64,000 nt of DNA from Bradyrhizobium macuxiense (GCF_007993935.1 NZ_VITY01000003.1:1-64000); one strand, 5' to 3'. Shown: positions 16,711 through 26,740, counted from the first letter of the stretch. Notes: generated from the sequence alone by a model not told the origin. Program-made: numbers and translations.

Positions 16711-17508
16711 ATGACCGAGATCGTTGCCCCGCGCCTTGCCTCGACCGTGCTGCTGCTCCGTGACGGCAGCAGCAGCGAGATCGAAGTCTTTATGATGGTC
16801 CGCCATCACCAGATCGAGTTCAACTCGGGCGCGCTGGTGTTTCCCGGCGGCAGCGTCGACAAGAACGACAAGGAGATCGCCGCCAATCCCGCGCTCTATT
16901 CGGGCGGGGAAGGGCTCGACGGCGATGCGCTCGGTTTCCGCATTGCGGCGATCCGCGAGACTTTTGAAGAGAGCGGCATCCTGCTGGCGCGGCCGCAGGG
17001 CTCGAAGGATCTGGTCGATGCCAAGCGTGCGAACGAGATCGCGACCGCGCATCGTGCGGCGTTGAACGAAGGCAAGATCACGTTCCTGAAGGTGCTCACA
17101 GACAACGGCATGGTGCTCGCGCTCGACGAGCTCGTGCCCTATGCGCACTGGATCACGCCGGAGGGCATGCCGAAGCGCTTCGACACCTGGTTCTTCCTGG
17201 CCGCCGCGCCGCCCGAACAGCTCGGCGCCCATGATGGCAAGGAATCGACCGATTCGATTTGGGTGTCGACGCGCGAGGCGCTCGAGGGCGGCGAGACCGG
17301 CCGCTTCAAGCTGCCGTTCCCGACCACGCGCAACCTGATCCGGCTCGGTAAGCAGCCGAATGTCGGCGCCGCGCTTCACGACGCCAAGAAAATGTCGATC
17401 GTGACGGTGACGCCCGTCATGACCAAGACCGCCACCGGCCGCCAGCTCCGCATTCCCAAGGAAGCGGGCTACGACGGCGAGGTGTTCGACGTTGGCGCGC
17501 TGGGATGA
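16711..17508 (+). CDS. Nudix hydrolase-family protein
   Basis: A 265-residue protein with a Nudix fold. The catalytic box is visible as GFRIAAIRETFEESGIL (REUxEExGU signature, around residues 72-88). It resembles the long NUDT19/RP2p-like group, some of which hydrolyse CoA and acyl-CoA, fitting the CoA-rich neighbourhood. ATG 16711 follows the aldolase stop by three bases; GTG 16708 would add one residue. Confidence 0.82.
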   Translation: MTEIVAPRLASTVLLLRDGSSSEIEVFMMVRHHQIEFNSGALVFPGGSVDKNDKEIAANPALYSGGEGLDGDALGFRIAAIRETFEESGILLARPQGSKDLVDAKRANEIATAHRAALNEGKITFLKVLTDNGMVLALDELVPYAHWITPEGMPKRFDTWFFLAAAPPEQLGAHDGKESTDSIWVSTREALEGGETGRFKLPFPTTRNLIRLGKQPNVGAALHDAKKMSIVTVTPVMTKTATGRQLRIPKEAGYDGEVFDVGALG

Positions 17509-17539
17509 AGTTTCCATAGGCGGCGCAACACGTTCGGTG

Positions 17540-17661
17540 TCGTCCCGGCGCAGGCCGGGACCCATAACCACCGATATTCATTGTATCGCGACGCTGGGGC
17601 CACAGCTTTTTTTCAACAACTCAACCCTGTGGTTATGGGTCCCGGCTTTCGCCGGGACGAC
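17540..17661. repeat. Palindromic intergenic repeat (family B, copy 2)
   Basis: Same plan as 229-360: outer TCGTCCCGGC with GCCGGGACGA, inner CCATAACCAC with CTGTGGTTATGG, and the shared core GGGGCCACAGCTT. Conservation of both arms and core shows it is a dispersed element. Confidence 0.75.
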
Positions 17662-17715
17662 GATGGGATTCACACTTCGGCCTGAACCGAAGGATTATCA
17701 CCTCGCTGCATTGTA

Positions 17716-17744
17716 GATTCCGTCTCAACCATCGAGACGGAATC
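17716..17744 (+). promoter_or_regulatory. Perfect 11-bp inverted repeat over the transporter leader
   Basis: GATTCCGTCTC-AACCATC-GAGACGGAATC ends eight bases before the ATG at 17753, where a Shine-Dalgarno would be expected. It could be a repressor operator or an mRNA hairpin controlling translation of the exporter. No other ribosome-binding motif is evident. Confidence 0.5.
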
Positions 17745-17752
17745 CTCAACCC

Positions 17753-18661
17753 ATGACCACCACGCCCCGCCAGCCCAGCATGGGCCTCGAGCTCGCTTTG
17801 CTGCTCGCGCTCGCCACCCTGTGGGGCGGCTCCTACACCTTCATCAAGCTCGGGGTTGCGACCATCCCGCCGATCACGCTGATCGCGGCGCGCACCGCGA
17901 TCGCAGGCCTGCTGCTGCTCGTCATCATGCGGATGCGCGGGGTGACGATGCCGACCGACGGCGCGACCTGGCGCCGCTTCATCTTCCAGGCCTGCCTCAA
18001 CAGCGTGATCCCGTGGACCCTGATCGCATGGGGCGAGCGCTTCGTCGACGCCGGGCTCGCCACCATCCTCAATTCGGCTTCGCCGATCTTCACCTTCCTG
18101 TTCACCGCCGCGATCACCCGCCACGAGGCCGCGAGTCCGCGCAAGCTGGTCGGGGTGATATCAGGGATGGCCGGCATCTGCCTGATCGTTGGCGTCGATG
18201 CCTTCCGCGATCTCGGGCAGGGCATCCTGGCTGAGGTCGCGATCGTCGCCGCCACGATCTGCTACGCCTGCGCCGCGATCTTCAGCCGCGGCTTCAAGGG
18301 GCTCGACCCGATGGCGCCGGCCGCGGGCTCGCTGCTCGCGGGCGCTGCGATCCTGATCCCGCTTAGCCTCGCCGTCGAACGGCCCTGGACCTTGACGCCG
18401 TCCACCAGTTCGCTGCTCGCATTGCTGGCGCTTGCGGTGTTCTCGACCGCGATCGCCTTCGTGATCTACTTCCGCCTGATCCAGACCCTCGGTTCGGTCG
18501 GCACCACCGCACAGGCTTACTTGCGGGTGCCGATCGGGGTCGCGCTCAGCGTCGCATTCCTCGGCGAACGGCTGAGCCCGACGGCGTGGATCGGGCTCGG
18601 CTGCGTCGTGATCGGCGTCGCCGCGATGACGATTCCGGCGCGAAAGATCGCCACGGCCTGA
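17753..18661 (+). CDS. EamA (DMT-family) transporter
   Basis: A 302-residue protein with ten predicted membrane helices in two EamA repeats (WGGSYTFIKLG at the start of repeat 1; the second repeat begins around residue 160). Members export amino acids, nucleobases, polyamines or other metabolites; the substrate is unknown. A perfect inverted repeat covers the leader just upstream, suggesting regulated expression. Confidence 0.88.
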   Translation: MTTTPRQPSMGLELALLLALATLWGGSYTFIKLGVATIPPITLIAARTAIAGLLLLVIMRMRGVTMPTDGATWRRFIFQACLNSVIPWTLIAWGERFVDAGLATILNSASPIFTFLFTAAITRHEAASPRKLVGVISGMAGICLIVGVDAFRDLGQGILAEVAIVAATICYACAAIFSRGFKGLDPMAPAAGSLLAGAAILIPLSLAVERPWTLTPSTSSLLALLALAVFSTAIAFVIYFRLIQTLGSVGTTAQAYLRVPIGVALSVAFLGERLSPTAWIGLGCVVIGVAAMTIPARKIATA

Positions 18662-18906
18662 GGCCATCGCCGCGACGACGATGCCTCGTGATGGGGGCGC
18701 CGCGGCCTGACGTTTGACCCGCCGAACAACATCAGGAGGCCGGCATCCTGTCGGACCCGGCTTGGCTGCCCTGTGCCGGAATCGGCCACCTGCGCCCGGC
18801 CGGGTGACAGAGGTCACACCGCCGGCGAACCCGAGCCTGCAGCATGTTTCCCCAAGGCCCGTAATTTCCCGTATATTGGGGTGCATTGGACCCCGGCCTT
18901 GATGAC

Positions 18907-21588
18907 ATGACCGCTGAATTGCCGCCGAATTCGCAAGCGCCGCGTGCGTTCTCCCTCTCGATTGGCCAGCTCACGTTCGGCAGCTTCCTGCTGGTCCTCG
19001 CTGTGATCATCATCACATCCACGGCCAGCGTGATCGCGATCCGGCACATCGATACGACCTTTGCCGAGCTGCAGCGGCTGCAAAGTGTCGGCGACATCGC
19101 CGAGGATATAGACCGCCGCACCAACGAGCTGCGTTTGGCGGCGCGGGACTTCGTTACCGAGCCCGGCAACCAGTCGGCCCAGGTCGCGCAGGCGGCCCAG
19201 TCGCTGAGCGAGATCCTGAAGAAGACCCGGATCGAGCTGGCGCCCGAGCAGCAGGACATGATCGACGGTGTCACCCAGCGGCTGGCGACCTATCGCAGCG
19301 GGATCGAGCGCATCTCGGCGCTGCTTAGCGGCCGCGCCGAGATCGTCGCCGGACTGCCGCCGCTGCGCGACGCGTTCGACAAGGCGGTTGCCGAGAGCAA
19401 CGACACGGCGCTTGCAAACACGCTGTCGCAGACCCAGAGCCGCATCGCCACCGCGCTCTTGGCGCACAACACGTCGGCCGCCGAGCAGGCCGCGCAAAGC
19501 ATGCGGGCGATGACGATCGCCGATCCCAACCTGCGCAGCGCGGTCGACAATTATGCCGAGGCGATCAGCGCGATCTCGCTGCGCGAGGGCCAGATCGCCG
19601 ACATCGATCGGGAGGTGCTCGGCGCCGAGGGCCGCCTGATTCAGAAGGTCACCGAACTGTTGCGCGAGCTCAGCTCGCGCCGCGGCCATGTGCTGTCGCG
19701 CGATTTTGCGCGGACATTGGCTGAAGCGAAATGGCAGAGCATCGTGCTCGGCACCGCGGGCGTGCTGATCGGCCTGTTCGCGTCGGTGCTGGTGGTGCGC
19801 CGCACCGTCCGCCCGCTCGCCAGGATCGCCGGGTCGATTCGCAAGGTCGCGGGCGGCGAGAAGAGCGCGTTCATCCCCGGCGCCGACCTCGATAACGAGA
19901 TCGGCGACATCGCGCGCGCCGCCGAGGTGTTCCGCCAGACCCTGGTCGACGCCGACAGCGCGCGCGAGGCCGCACTGCGCGCGCTCGCCGAGCAGCGGCT
20001 CGCCGAGGAGAGCTACCACAAGCTGTTCGAGGCATCGGTCGACGGCATCTACGTCACGACGCCGGGCGGCACGCTGCTCAACGCCAATCCGGCGCTGGCG
20101 CGGATGATGGGCTATGCCACGCCGCAGGACCTCATCAACGGCATCGGCGACATCGCCTCCACCGTCTATGTCGATCCCGCGGCGCGGGAGCAGTACCAGC
20201 AATTGATGGCGCGCGACGGCACGGTGCGTGACTACGAGTATCAGGTGCGCTCGCGCGACGGCACCGTGCTGTGGCTCTCGGATTCCGCGACCGTGGTGCG
20301 CAACGATCAGGGCGAGGTGATCCGCTACGAGGGAACGGTGCGCGACATCACCGACCAGAAGCGCGCCGAGGACGCGATTGCCGAAGGCCGCCGCATGTTG
20401 CAGATGGTGATCGACACGGTGCCCGCCGTCATCAACGTCAAGGAGCGCAATCTGCGCTATGTGCTGATGAACCGCTACATGGCGGGCATCTTCGGCGTCG
20501 AGCCGCAGGACGCGATCGGCCGGACCACCGCCGAGCTGATGCAGCGCTATGGCGCCGCCAAGACCGACGAGAACGACAAGCGCGTGCTGTCGGTGCGGCG
20601 CGAGCTCGGCTTCTATGAGGAAGAGTACAAGGACGCGGCGGGCAACATGCGGCAATGGCTGGTCAACAAGCTGCCGATCCTCGATGCGCAGGGCGACATC
20701 GAGAACATCGTCACGGTGGCGCTCGACATCGGCGAGCGCAAGCGGTCCGAGCAGGAGATGCGCAAGGCGAGGGATTCCGCCGAGGCCGCGCTGCGCAACC
20801 TGCGGGAAACCCAGAACTCGCTGATCGAGGCCGAGAAGCTCGCCGCGCTCGGCCGTCTGGTGGCCGGCGTCGCCCATGAGGTCAACAATCCCGTCGGCAT
20901 CAGCCTCACGGTCGCCTCCGCGCTGGAGCGCAAGACCGCGAACTTCGAGGCTCAGGTCGAGCGCGGCGACCTGCGCCGCTCCAGCCTCAACGATTTCCTG
21001 AACACGGCGCGGGATGCCTCCTCGCAGCTCGTCGCCAATCTGAATCGCGCCGCGGAGCTGATCCAGTCGTTCAAGCAGGTCGCCGCCGACCGCAACTATT
21101 CCGACCAGCGCACCTTCGATCTCGGCGATCTCACCGAGCAGGTGGTGATGAGTTTGCGGCCCGGCCTGCGCAAGCACAATCTGACGCTCAACGTCGATTG
21201 CGAGCCGAATCTGATGATGAATTCCTATCCCGGACCGTATGGCCAGGTGCTGACCAATCTGTTCCTCAACGCGGTCGCGCATGCCTTCCCGGACGGCAAG
21301 GCCGGCGAGGTCGAGATCCAGGTCCATGCCAAAGACAACGACTATGTCGAGGTGATCTTCGCCGACAATGGATGCGGCATGAGCCTCGACGTTCGCCGCC
21401 GCGCCTTCGATCCGTTCTTCACGACGCGGCGCGACCAGGGCGGCACCGGGCTCGGGCTGCACATCGTCTACAGCATCGTCACCACGCGCCTCGGCGGCCG
21501 GCTCTCGCTCGATTCCGCGCCGGGCAACGGCACGCGTATCCAGATGATCCTGCCGCGGGTCGCCCCGCTGGAGCAGGCCGCGGAGTAG
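18907..21588 (+). CDS. Membrane sensor histidine kinase with HAMP and two PAS domains
   Basis: An 893-residue kinase. TM1 is around 20-42, followed by a long periplasmic helical sensor domain. TM2 is around 280-300, then HAMP (RRTVRPLARIAGSIRKVAGGE), PAS1 (from SYHKLFEASVDGIYV), PAS2 (from RRMLQMVIDTVPAVI), HisKA with phospho-acceptor His657 (VAHEVNNPVG), and HATPase_c ending GTGLGLHIVYSIV. The NNP after the His places it near the NtrB/DctB-like group. No response regulator is adjacent, so it is an orphan. ATG 18907 was chosen over TTG 18886. Confidence 0.9.
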   Translation: MTAELPPNSQAPRAFSLSIGQLTFGSFLLVLAVIIITSTASVIAIRHIDTTFAELQRLQSVGDIAEDIDRRTNELRLAARDFVTEPGNQSAQVAQAAQSLSEILKKTRIELAPEQQDMIDGVTQRLATYRSGIERISALLSGRAEIVAGLPPLRDAFDKAVAESNDTALANTLSQTQSRIATALLAHNTSAAEQAAQSMRAMTIADPNLRSAVDNYAEAISAISLREGQIADIDREVLGAEGRLIQKVTELLRELSSRRGHVLSRDFARTLAEAKWQSIVLGTAGVLIGLFASVLVVRRTVRPLARIAGSIRKVAGGEKSAFIPGADLDNEIGDIARAAEVFRQTLVDADSAREAALRALAEQRLAEESYHKLFEASVDGIYVTTPGGTLLNANPALARMMGYATPQDLINGIGDIASTVYVDPAAREQYQQLMARDGTVRDYEYQVRSRDGTVLWLSDSATVVRNDQGEVIRYEGTVRDITDQKRAEDAIAEGRRMLQMVIDTVPAVINVKERNLRYVLMNRYMAGIFGVEPQDAIGRTTAELMQRYGAAKTDENDKRVLSVRRELGFYEEEYKDAAGNMRQWLVNKLPILDAQGDIENIVTVALDIGERKRSEQEMRKARDSAEAALRNLRETQNSLIEAEKLAALGRLVAGVAHEVNNPVGISLTVASALERKTANFEAQVERGDLRRSSLNDFLNTARDASSQLVANLNRAAELIQSFKQVAADRNYSDQRTFDLGDLTEQVVMSLRPGLRKHNLTLNVDCEPNLMMNSYPGPYGQVLTNLFLNAVAHAFPDGKAGEVEIQVHAKDNDYVEVIFADNGCGMSLDVRRRAFDPFFTTRRDQGGTGLGLHIVYSIVTTRLGGRLSLDSAPGNGTRIQMILPRVAPLEQAAE

Positions 21589-21628
21589 GCGGGCGCCGGC
21601 GCCGGCTCCGTCACCTCGAGGACTGCCG

Positions 21629-22996
21629 CTATTTCTTCATCTCGCCGGCAAGCAGGTTCTTGTAGATCTTGCCGTTCTTCATGATGACCAGGAAGTTCTT
21701 TGCGGGATCTTCGACCAGCCTGATGTTGTCGATCGGATTGCCGTCGACCAGCAGCAGGTCGGCCAGCGCGCCTTCCTGGACCACGCCAAGCTTGCCGGGA
21801 TATGGATTTCGCGGCCCGGACAGACTGAGCAGTTCAGCGTTGGTCGATGTCGCCATCGTCAGCGCCTCGGCCGCCGTGTACCAGCGGGTGAGGTCGGCCA
21901 GCATGGTGCCTTGCCGGTCGGCCAGCGCCTTCGAGAACAGGACATCGGTGCCGAATGCCGTCTTGATCCGGTATTTCCTCGCCAGCGCATAGACCCGTTC
22001 GGTCCCGGCAACCACTTGCCGCATCTTGTCCTGTTCCGCCGGCCCCAATGCGCTGGCGCCCGCCAGATCGAGGAAGGGCTGCGTGCTCAGCCAAATTCCC
22101 TTCTCGGCCATCAGGCGGGCCGTCGCGTCGTCCATGAGATGACCGTGCTCGATACACTTGACGCCCGCCGCGACCGACCGCTGGATCGCAACCGGCGTAT
22201 AGGCGTGCACGGCAACGTAGGTGCCCCAATTCGCGGCGGCGTCGACGGCGGCACGCAGCTCCGGTTCCGTGAATGTCGATACGTCGAGCGGACTAAACGG
22301 CGATGCGACGCCACCGCCCGCGGTGAGCTTGACCTGCGAGGCGCCCTGCATGAGCTGCTCGCGCGCGCGCACGCGAACCTCGTCTGGGCTGTCCGCGATC
22401 ATGCTGCCGCCGATTTTCTCCATGCGGCTGAGCATGCCGCCGATCGTTCGTGGCAGATCGGACAGCTGCCGGAAATCGCCATGGCCGCCCGTGATGGTGA
22501 TTATCGCGCCTGACGGGTAGATGCGGGGCCCGGCCACGAGTCCGTCGTCGATGGCCCGCTTGAGCCCGAAGGTGGGCCCGCCCATGTCGCGAACGGTGGT
22601 GAAGCCCCGCATCAATGTGTCGGTCGCTTCCGCCGCAGCGAGCAGATTGTTGTAGCCGACGTCACCCGCGATCGCAGCCGCCGGCGTCGGGCGCACCAGC
22701 ATCGCATGCCAATGCGCGTCGATCAGTCCGGGCATCAGGACGCGCTCGCCGCCATTGATCACCTGCGCATCGGCCATGATCGCTGAGGTCGAGATCGTCT
22801 CGATCTTGTTGTTGCGGACCAGCACATTCGATGGCGCGGACAGCGTGCTGTTGTTGCCGTCGAAGATGCGGACGTTCTGGAACAGGACCGCGGAATCCTG
22901 CGCCTGCGCCGCCGGCAAAACGCCGAGGCTCATGCCGATCGCCGCAAGCAGCACGGAAATCCGGACGATCCCGCTCTGTGTTCTCACACCTGACAT
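21629..22996 (-). CDS. Exported metal-dependent amidohydrolase (imidazolonepropionase-like)
   Basis: A 455-residue protein with an N-terminal signal peptide (cleavage near AQAQD, about residue 33). Metal ligands of the amidohydrolase barrel are visible: DAHWHA, the bridging Lys in SQVKLTAGGG, VHAYT, EHGHLMD and FGTDV. It resembles the Xaa-Pro dipeptidase/carboxypeptidase subgroup of amidohydrolases that cleave N-acyl or L-Xaa-L-Pro compounds. The periplasmic location suggests scavenging of dipeptides or lactam-like compounds. Confidence 0.85.
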   Translation of the reverse strand: MSGVRTQSGIVRISVLLAAIGMSLGVLPAAQAQDSAVLFQNVRIFDGNNSTLSAPSNVLVRNNKIETISTSAIMADAQVINGGERVLMPGLIDAHWHAMLVRPTPAAAIAGDVGYNNLLAAAEATDTLMRGFTTVRDMGGPTFGLKRAIDDGLVAGPRIYPSGAIITITGGHGDFRQLSDLPRTIGGMLSRMEKIGGSMIADSPDEVRVRAREQLMQGASQVKLTAGGGVASPFSPLDVSTFTEPELRAAVDAAANWGTYVAVHAYTPVAIQRSVAAGVKCIEHGHLMDDATARLMAEKGIWLSTQPFLDLAGASALGPAEQDKMRQVVAGTERVYALARKYRIKTAFGTDVLFSKALADRQGTMLADLTRWYTAAEALTMATSTNAELLSLSGPRNPYPGKLGVVQEGALADLLLVDGNPIDNIRLVEDPAKNFLVIMKNGKIYKNLLAGEMKK

Positions 22997-23020
22997 GTTC
23001 GGTCTCCCCCCAAAATGCTG

Positions 23021-23584
23021 CTACGCCGGCCGGTCGGCGGGCCGCAAGGCATAGGTCAACCAGCCGATGCCGTGGGACATCAGATCGATGCCCAGTAATA
23101 GTCCAAGCACCCAGAGCCCGGTTGCCGGAAATCCGCTCAAAATGATGAGGCCCGCGATGACGCCGAACACCCCGGAGGCCGCCAGGACCCAGCCGGACTG
23201 CCGCCAATGGCCGATGCCGATCGTCACGCGGACGAGCCCGGAGACCAGCAGTATCAGGCCGAGGACGTAGGTCAGGATCAGCGCGCCGGTCACCGGCTGG
23301 CTCAACAGCACGATTCCGGATGCAATGTAGAGGGCTCCGAGCAGCAGCTGCCATAGGAAACCTCCCCACCCCTTGGTCCAGAAGGCGTGCACGATCTCGA
23401 AGCCGCCTGCGAAAATCGCCGTCCAGCCGATGAAGATCGCGCTGACCACGGTGAAGAGCACGACATCGCCGAGGACGAAGACGCCAGCGACGATCATGGC
23501 GATCCCGAGCAGGACGCACATCCATAGCGGCGGCTGTGCGATGCCAGTGAGACCTAACGCGGAGCTGTTGTCGGTGGTCGCCAT
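23021..23584 (-). CDS. HdeD-family (DUF308) acid-resistance membrane protein
   Basis: A 187-residue protein with six membrane helices. Short repeated DUF308 units are visible (GIAMIVAGVFVLG, then LGALYIASGIVLLSQ, then ASGVFGVIAGLIIL). E. coli HdeD acts in acid resistance at high cell density. GAGGAGG precedes ATG 23584. It is followed on the same strand by genes for an MFS transporter and a glutaminase upstream, forming a possible acid-response group. Confidence 0.85.
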   Translation of the reverse strand: MATTDNSSALGLTGIAQPPLWMCVLLGIAMIVAGVFVLGDVVLFTVVSAIFIGWTAIFAGGFEIVHAFWTKGWGGFLWQLLLGALYIASGIVLLSQPVTGALILTYVLGLILLVSGLVRVTIGIGHWRQSGWVLAASGVFGVIAGLIILSGFPATGLWVLGLLLGIDLMSHGIGWLTYALRPADRPA

Positions 23585-23654
23585 GTTATCCTCCTCAATT
23601 CCCGGACCAGGAAACGCGTCGCGGATCGGCGGTGCGGCGATCCGTCGGCGCGGA

Positions 23655-25304
23655 TCAGCTGGTTCGTTCGCGGTTGTCCGCCGCGTTGTCATCCGGAATC
23701 TCTCCCGGCCGGTAGTTCGGCAGCTGCCCTGCCGGAATGACCGCGAGGAGGGCGAGGCCCGCCATGATCAACAGCCCGATCTTCAGCGCCCGCAGCCGTG
23801 CTTCGGTGTTGACCCGGACCGCTTCCTCGACCTGCTGTGGCGTGCCGCTCGTGGCTTCGAGCACGCTGCGCAGCCGGTCGTTGCTGACGAAGGTGATGTT
23901 GTTGAGGTCAACCTGGCTTTGCAGCTCCTTCGTCAGCACCGGGCTGGCCGTGATCCTGCCGAGGGCGATCGTGCTTAGCAGACCAACGAGAAGTGCGCCG
24001 GCGACCGCCGTACCTACCGCCGCCGCGAGGTTTTGCGTGGTCCCGCGCAAGGATCCGACGTCTCCCGCCAGAGCCTTGGGCGAGGCCGTCACCAGGACGT
24101 TAAAGAGCAGCGTCACCAGGGAGCCCTGGCCGATGCCGAACAGGACGAGACCAAGTAGAACGGGAATCTCGCTCCAGTCGTTGCGCACGACGAAGGCGAG
24201 CCACAGCAGCGCGATGGTGCAGAGCGCAAAGCCGAAACGTCCGATCTGGCGCGGTGTCAATCTGCCGTAGAGATTGACGATAAGCATCGCCGAGAAGAAG
24301 ACCGTGAGGTTGAACGGCATCATCGCGATCGCGGTGGCGATCGGCGAGCGTCCCTGCACGATCTGGATGTAGAGCGGCACCGTGAAGTTCAGTGCAGCCT
24401 CCAGCGCGACCACCGCGAACAGCGCATAGACCGCGCAGCGCTCCTCGGGCGAGTCGATCACCTCCAGTGCCAGCAGCGGGGTTTTTCCCGCGGCCTGCTG
24501 CCGGTGTGTCCAGCTCAGAAATGCCTGTCCGAGCACGATGCCGATCACGATCATGATCGGCGCCGGCGAAACGCCCAACAGATCGAACGGCGCGTTGGGA
24601 CGGGCGAGCGCCAGCCCCCAGCCGTTGAGATTGTTGAATCCGAAGCTGATCAGAATGATTGCGCTGGCGGCGAGGGCGACGCCAACCAGATCGATCTCGA
24701 TGTCGGGGCGGCCGCGGTCGGGCTTCAAGCGAAAGCTCAGCAGGAAGACGATCGCCGACACCGCGATCAGGATTCCGAACGCCGGCCGCCAGCCGATATA
24801 GGTTCCGAACACTCCGCCGATCACGAATGCGAGCACGCCGGCAGCCGCGCGCGCCGAGCCCAGCGCGCCGAGGGCCGTGGCCTGCTGGCGCCCGGCATAA
24901 TTCTCGGCGATCAGGGCGACGAGCGAAGGCACGATCACCGCTCCGGCGGCACCGCAAAGCGCCTGCGCCGAGATCATGGTGGTGGCCGTGGGGCTGAATG
25001 TCATCAGGAGTTGCGATGCGAAGAACAGGACGACCGCAAGGCGGAACACCTGCAGCGCGCCAAATCTTTGCGCGAGTTTCGCGCCAAGCATGACGAAGCC
25101 GGCCACAAGCATGGAATAGGCCACGATACCGGTCGCCACCGTGGTGGGGGGCACGCCGAAGCTTATCACCATGCCGCCCATGGCAACCGGGAGCGATGCG
25201 ACATTGTACGACATGATCATCTGGCCGAGCGCAATCGCGATCATCGGGACCCATGATGCGCGCTCTTCCTGGTGGATGCCGCCGATCGACATTGTCTGCG
25301 CCAT
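23655..25304 (-). CDS. MFS transporter, DHA2-like (14 helices)
   Basis: A 549-residue major-facilitator protein with about 14 helices. The motif A-like loop is AKLAQRFGALQVFRLAV. A periplasmic insertion near residues 460-510 before the last helix is common in DHA2 exporters. The family usually exports drugs or other small molecules. It lies between hdeD-like and glutaminase genes, so it may move a metabolite linked to that pathway, but no amino-acid permease signature is seen. Confidence 0.85.
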   Translation of the reverse strand: MAQTMSIGGIHQEERASWVPMIAIALGQMIMSYNVASLPVAMGGMVISFGVPPTTVATGIVAYSMLVAGFVMLGAKLAQRFGALQVFRLAVVLFFASQLLMTFSPTATTMISAQALCGAAGAVIVPSLVALIAENYAGRQQATALGALGSARAAAGVLAFVIGGVFGTYIGWRPAFGILIAVSAIVFLLSFRLKPDRGRPDIEIDLVGVALAASAIILISFGFNNLNGWGLALARPNAPFDLLGVSPAPIMIVIGIVLGQAFLSWTHRQQAAGKTPLLALEVIDSPEERCAVYALFAVVALEAALNFTVPLYIQIVQGRSPIATAIAMMPFNLTVFFSAMLIVNLYGRLTPRQIGRFGFALCTIALLWLAFVVRNDWSEIPVLLGLVLFGIGQGSLVTLLFNVLVTASPKALAGDVGSLRGTTQNLAAAVGTAVAGALLVGLLSTIALGRITASPVLTKELQSQVDLNNITFVSNDRLRSVLEATSGTPQQVEEAVRVNTEARLRALKIGLLIMAGLALLAVIPAGQLPNYRPGEIPDDNAADNRERTS

Positions 25305-25373
25305 GGCGTCCTCCGATCTTCTCGGCTTCTGCGATCGGCCCGACCGTGGGAATGCCGATCGTGTGACGACCGC

Positions 25374-26369
25374 TCAGCCGTCCGGCTGCGACACGAGCAG
25401 ATCCATCCCGAGCCGCTGTGACAGGAATTTTGCGGCGAGCTGGCCTCTCACGCTGTTGCCGGCGGCATCCAGCGGCGGGGCGAACGTGCCGAAGCCCCCT
25501 TTGCCAGGGGATACCGCGACGATGCCGCCGCCTATGCCGCTCTTTCCCGGTAGGCCGATATCGTAGAGCCAATCGCCCGACGTCTCGTACAATCCGGCGG
25601 TGACCATCACTGCCAGGGCGTAGTGGCATACGGCTGCGTCGACCACGCGTTGCCTGGTCACCGGGTTCACGCCGCCGTCGGCCAAGGTCGCGCCCATCAC
25701 GGCCAGATCCCTGGCGCTGACATTCAGCGAACATTGCCGCGTGTAAAGATCAGTCGCCTGCCTGGCGTCGCTGTAGATCCGCTCGTAGCTCTCCAGCAAA
25801 CGCGCGATGCTTCGATTGCGGAAATTGGTCTCGGAGGCGGATGCGTAGACCTCCTCGTTGAGCGAGAGAGGCCGGCCGGCGAAACGTGATAACCCGTCGT
25901 GGATGAATTGCCAGCGGTCCTCGACGGACCGTCCCGGCGCGAGGCTGGTCGCAGCAATGGCGCCGGCGTTGACCATCGGATTGGTGCGCCCGTTTCCCTG
26001 CTCGATCGCACCGAGCGAGTTGAAGGGAAGACCGGTGGCGTTGGCGCCAAGCTTTTCGCGTGCCGCCTCCGGGCCGATCGTCTCGCAGATCAGCGCAAAC
26101 AGGAACGGCTTCGAGACGCTCATGATGGAGAATTCGTGGTCGACGTCTCCAGCGCCATAGACACGGCCACCAGTTCCGACGACACAAACACCAAACAGCT
26201 CCGCCGGAACCCGTGCGAGCGCCGGGTAAACCTGCGACGTCGTTCCATCGGTGTTCGACTTGAATCGCCGGTGCGCGTCTTCCACAAGCGCCTGCACCAT
26301 CTCCGGACCGGGTAGATGACCGGTCGAGATGTAGGCCTGCGCTCGCTGATCGACCGAAAGCGACGCCAT
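25374..26369 (-). CDS. glsA: Glutaminase (serine-dependent beta-lactamase fold)
   Basis: A 331-residue enzyme that hydrolyses L-glutamine to glutamate and ammonia. The catalytic SxxK is in FSIMSVSKPFLF, followed by LPFNSLGAIEQGNGRTNPMVNAGAI, ESYERIYSDARQATDLYTRQCSLNVSARDLAVMG and the C-terminal PGKSGIGGGI, all typical of GlsA. Ammonia from glutaminase is a known bacterial acid-tolerance mechanism, consistent with the neighbouring HdeD gene. The start at 26369 begins MASLSVDQR. Confidence 0.93.
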   Translation of the reverse strand: MASLSVDQRAQAYISTGHLPGPEMVQALVEDAHRRFKSNTDGTTSQVYPALARVPAELFGVCVVGTGGRVYGAGDVDHEFSIMSVSKPFLFALICETIGPEAAREKLGANATGLPFNSLGAIEQGNGRTNPMVNAGAIAATSLAPGRSVEDRWQFIHDGLSRFAGRPLSLNEEVYASASETNFRNRSIARLLESYERIYSDARQATDLYTRQCSLNVSARDLAVMGATLADGGVNPVTRQRVVDAAVCHYALAVMVTAGLYETSGDWLYDIGLPGKSGIGGGIVAVSPGKGGFGTFAPPLDAAGNSVRGQLAAKFLSQRLGMDLLVSQPDG

Positions 26370-26740
26370 CGCATCACTCCGTCCGAACGGACCCAACGGT
26401 GGCCGGTTCCATTCTAGAACACGATGCGTGGGGGCAGTCAGCGCCAAAGTTTTATTTGAGTCAACCTACAACCGGCGCCTGGTGCTGCAACCCAGCCATC
26501 AACATTTGCGAACAATCCACCTGGGGGATGTTCAGTCAGCGAGGCTGACGCGATCGCCTTCCAGTCGCCGACGCAACCCGCAGTCGCTTCAGTTTGAATC
26601 TAACGGCGGACGTCGCTGCGGCGCGCAATCAACGACCGATTGCAACGTTTTCGTTTGAGGGAGTACGATTGCGGCGCGTGCGTGCGTGCCGAAGCGAGTG
26701 TGGGAGGCGCGGGGCATCAACCGTAGAAATGAGATCTACC
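26370..26740. other. Non-coding spacer between glsA and the small membrane gene
   Basis: These 371 bases hold no believable gene. Short open frames here are not supported by ribosome sites or composition. Stretches such as AAAGTTTTATTTGAGTC near 26448 are AT-rich and may hold promoters for glsA (minus) or the gene at 26741 (plus), but no -35/-10 pair is convincing. Confidence 0.4.
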
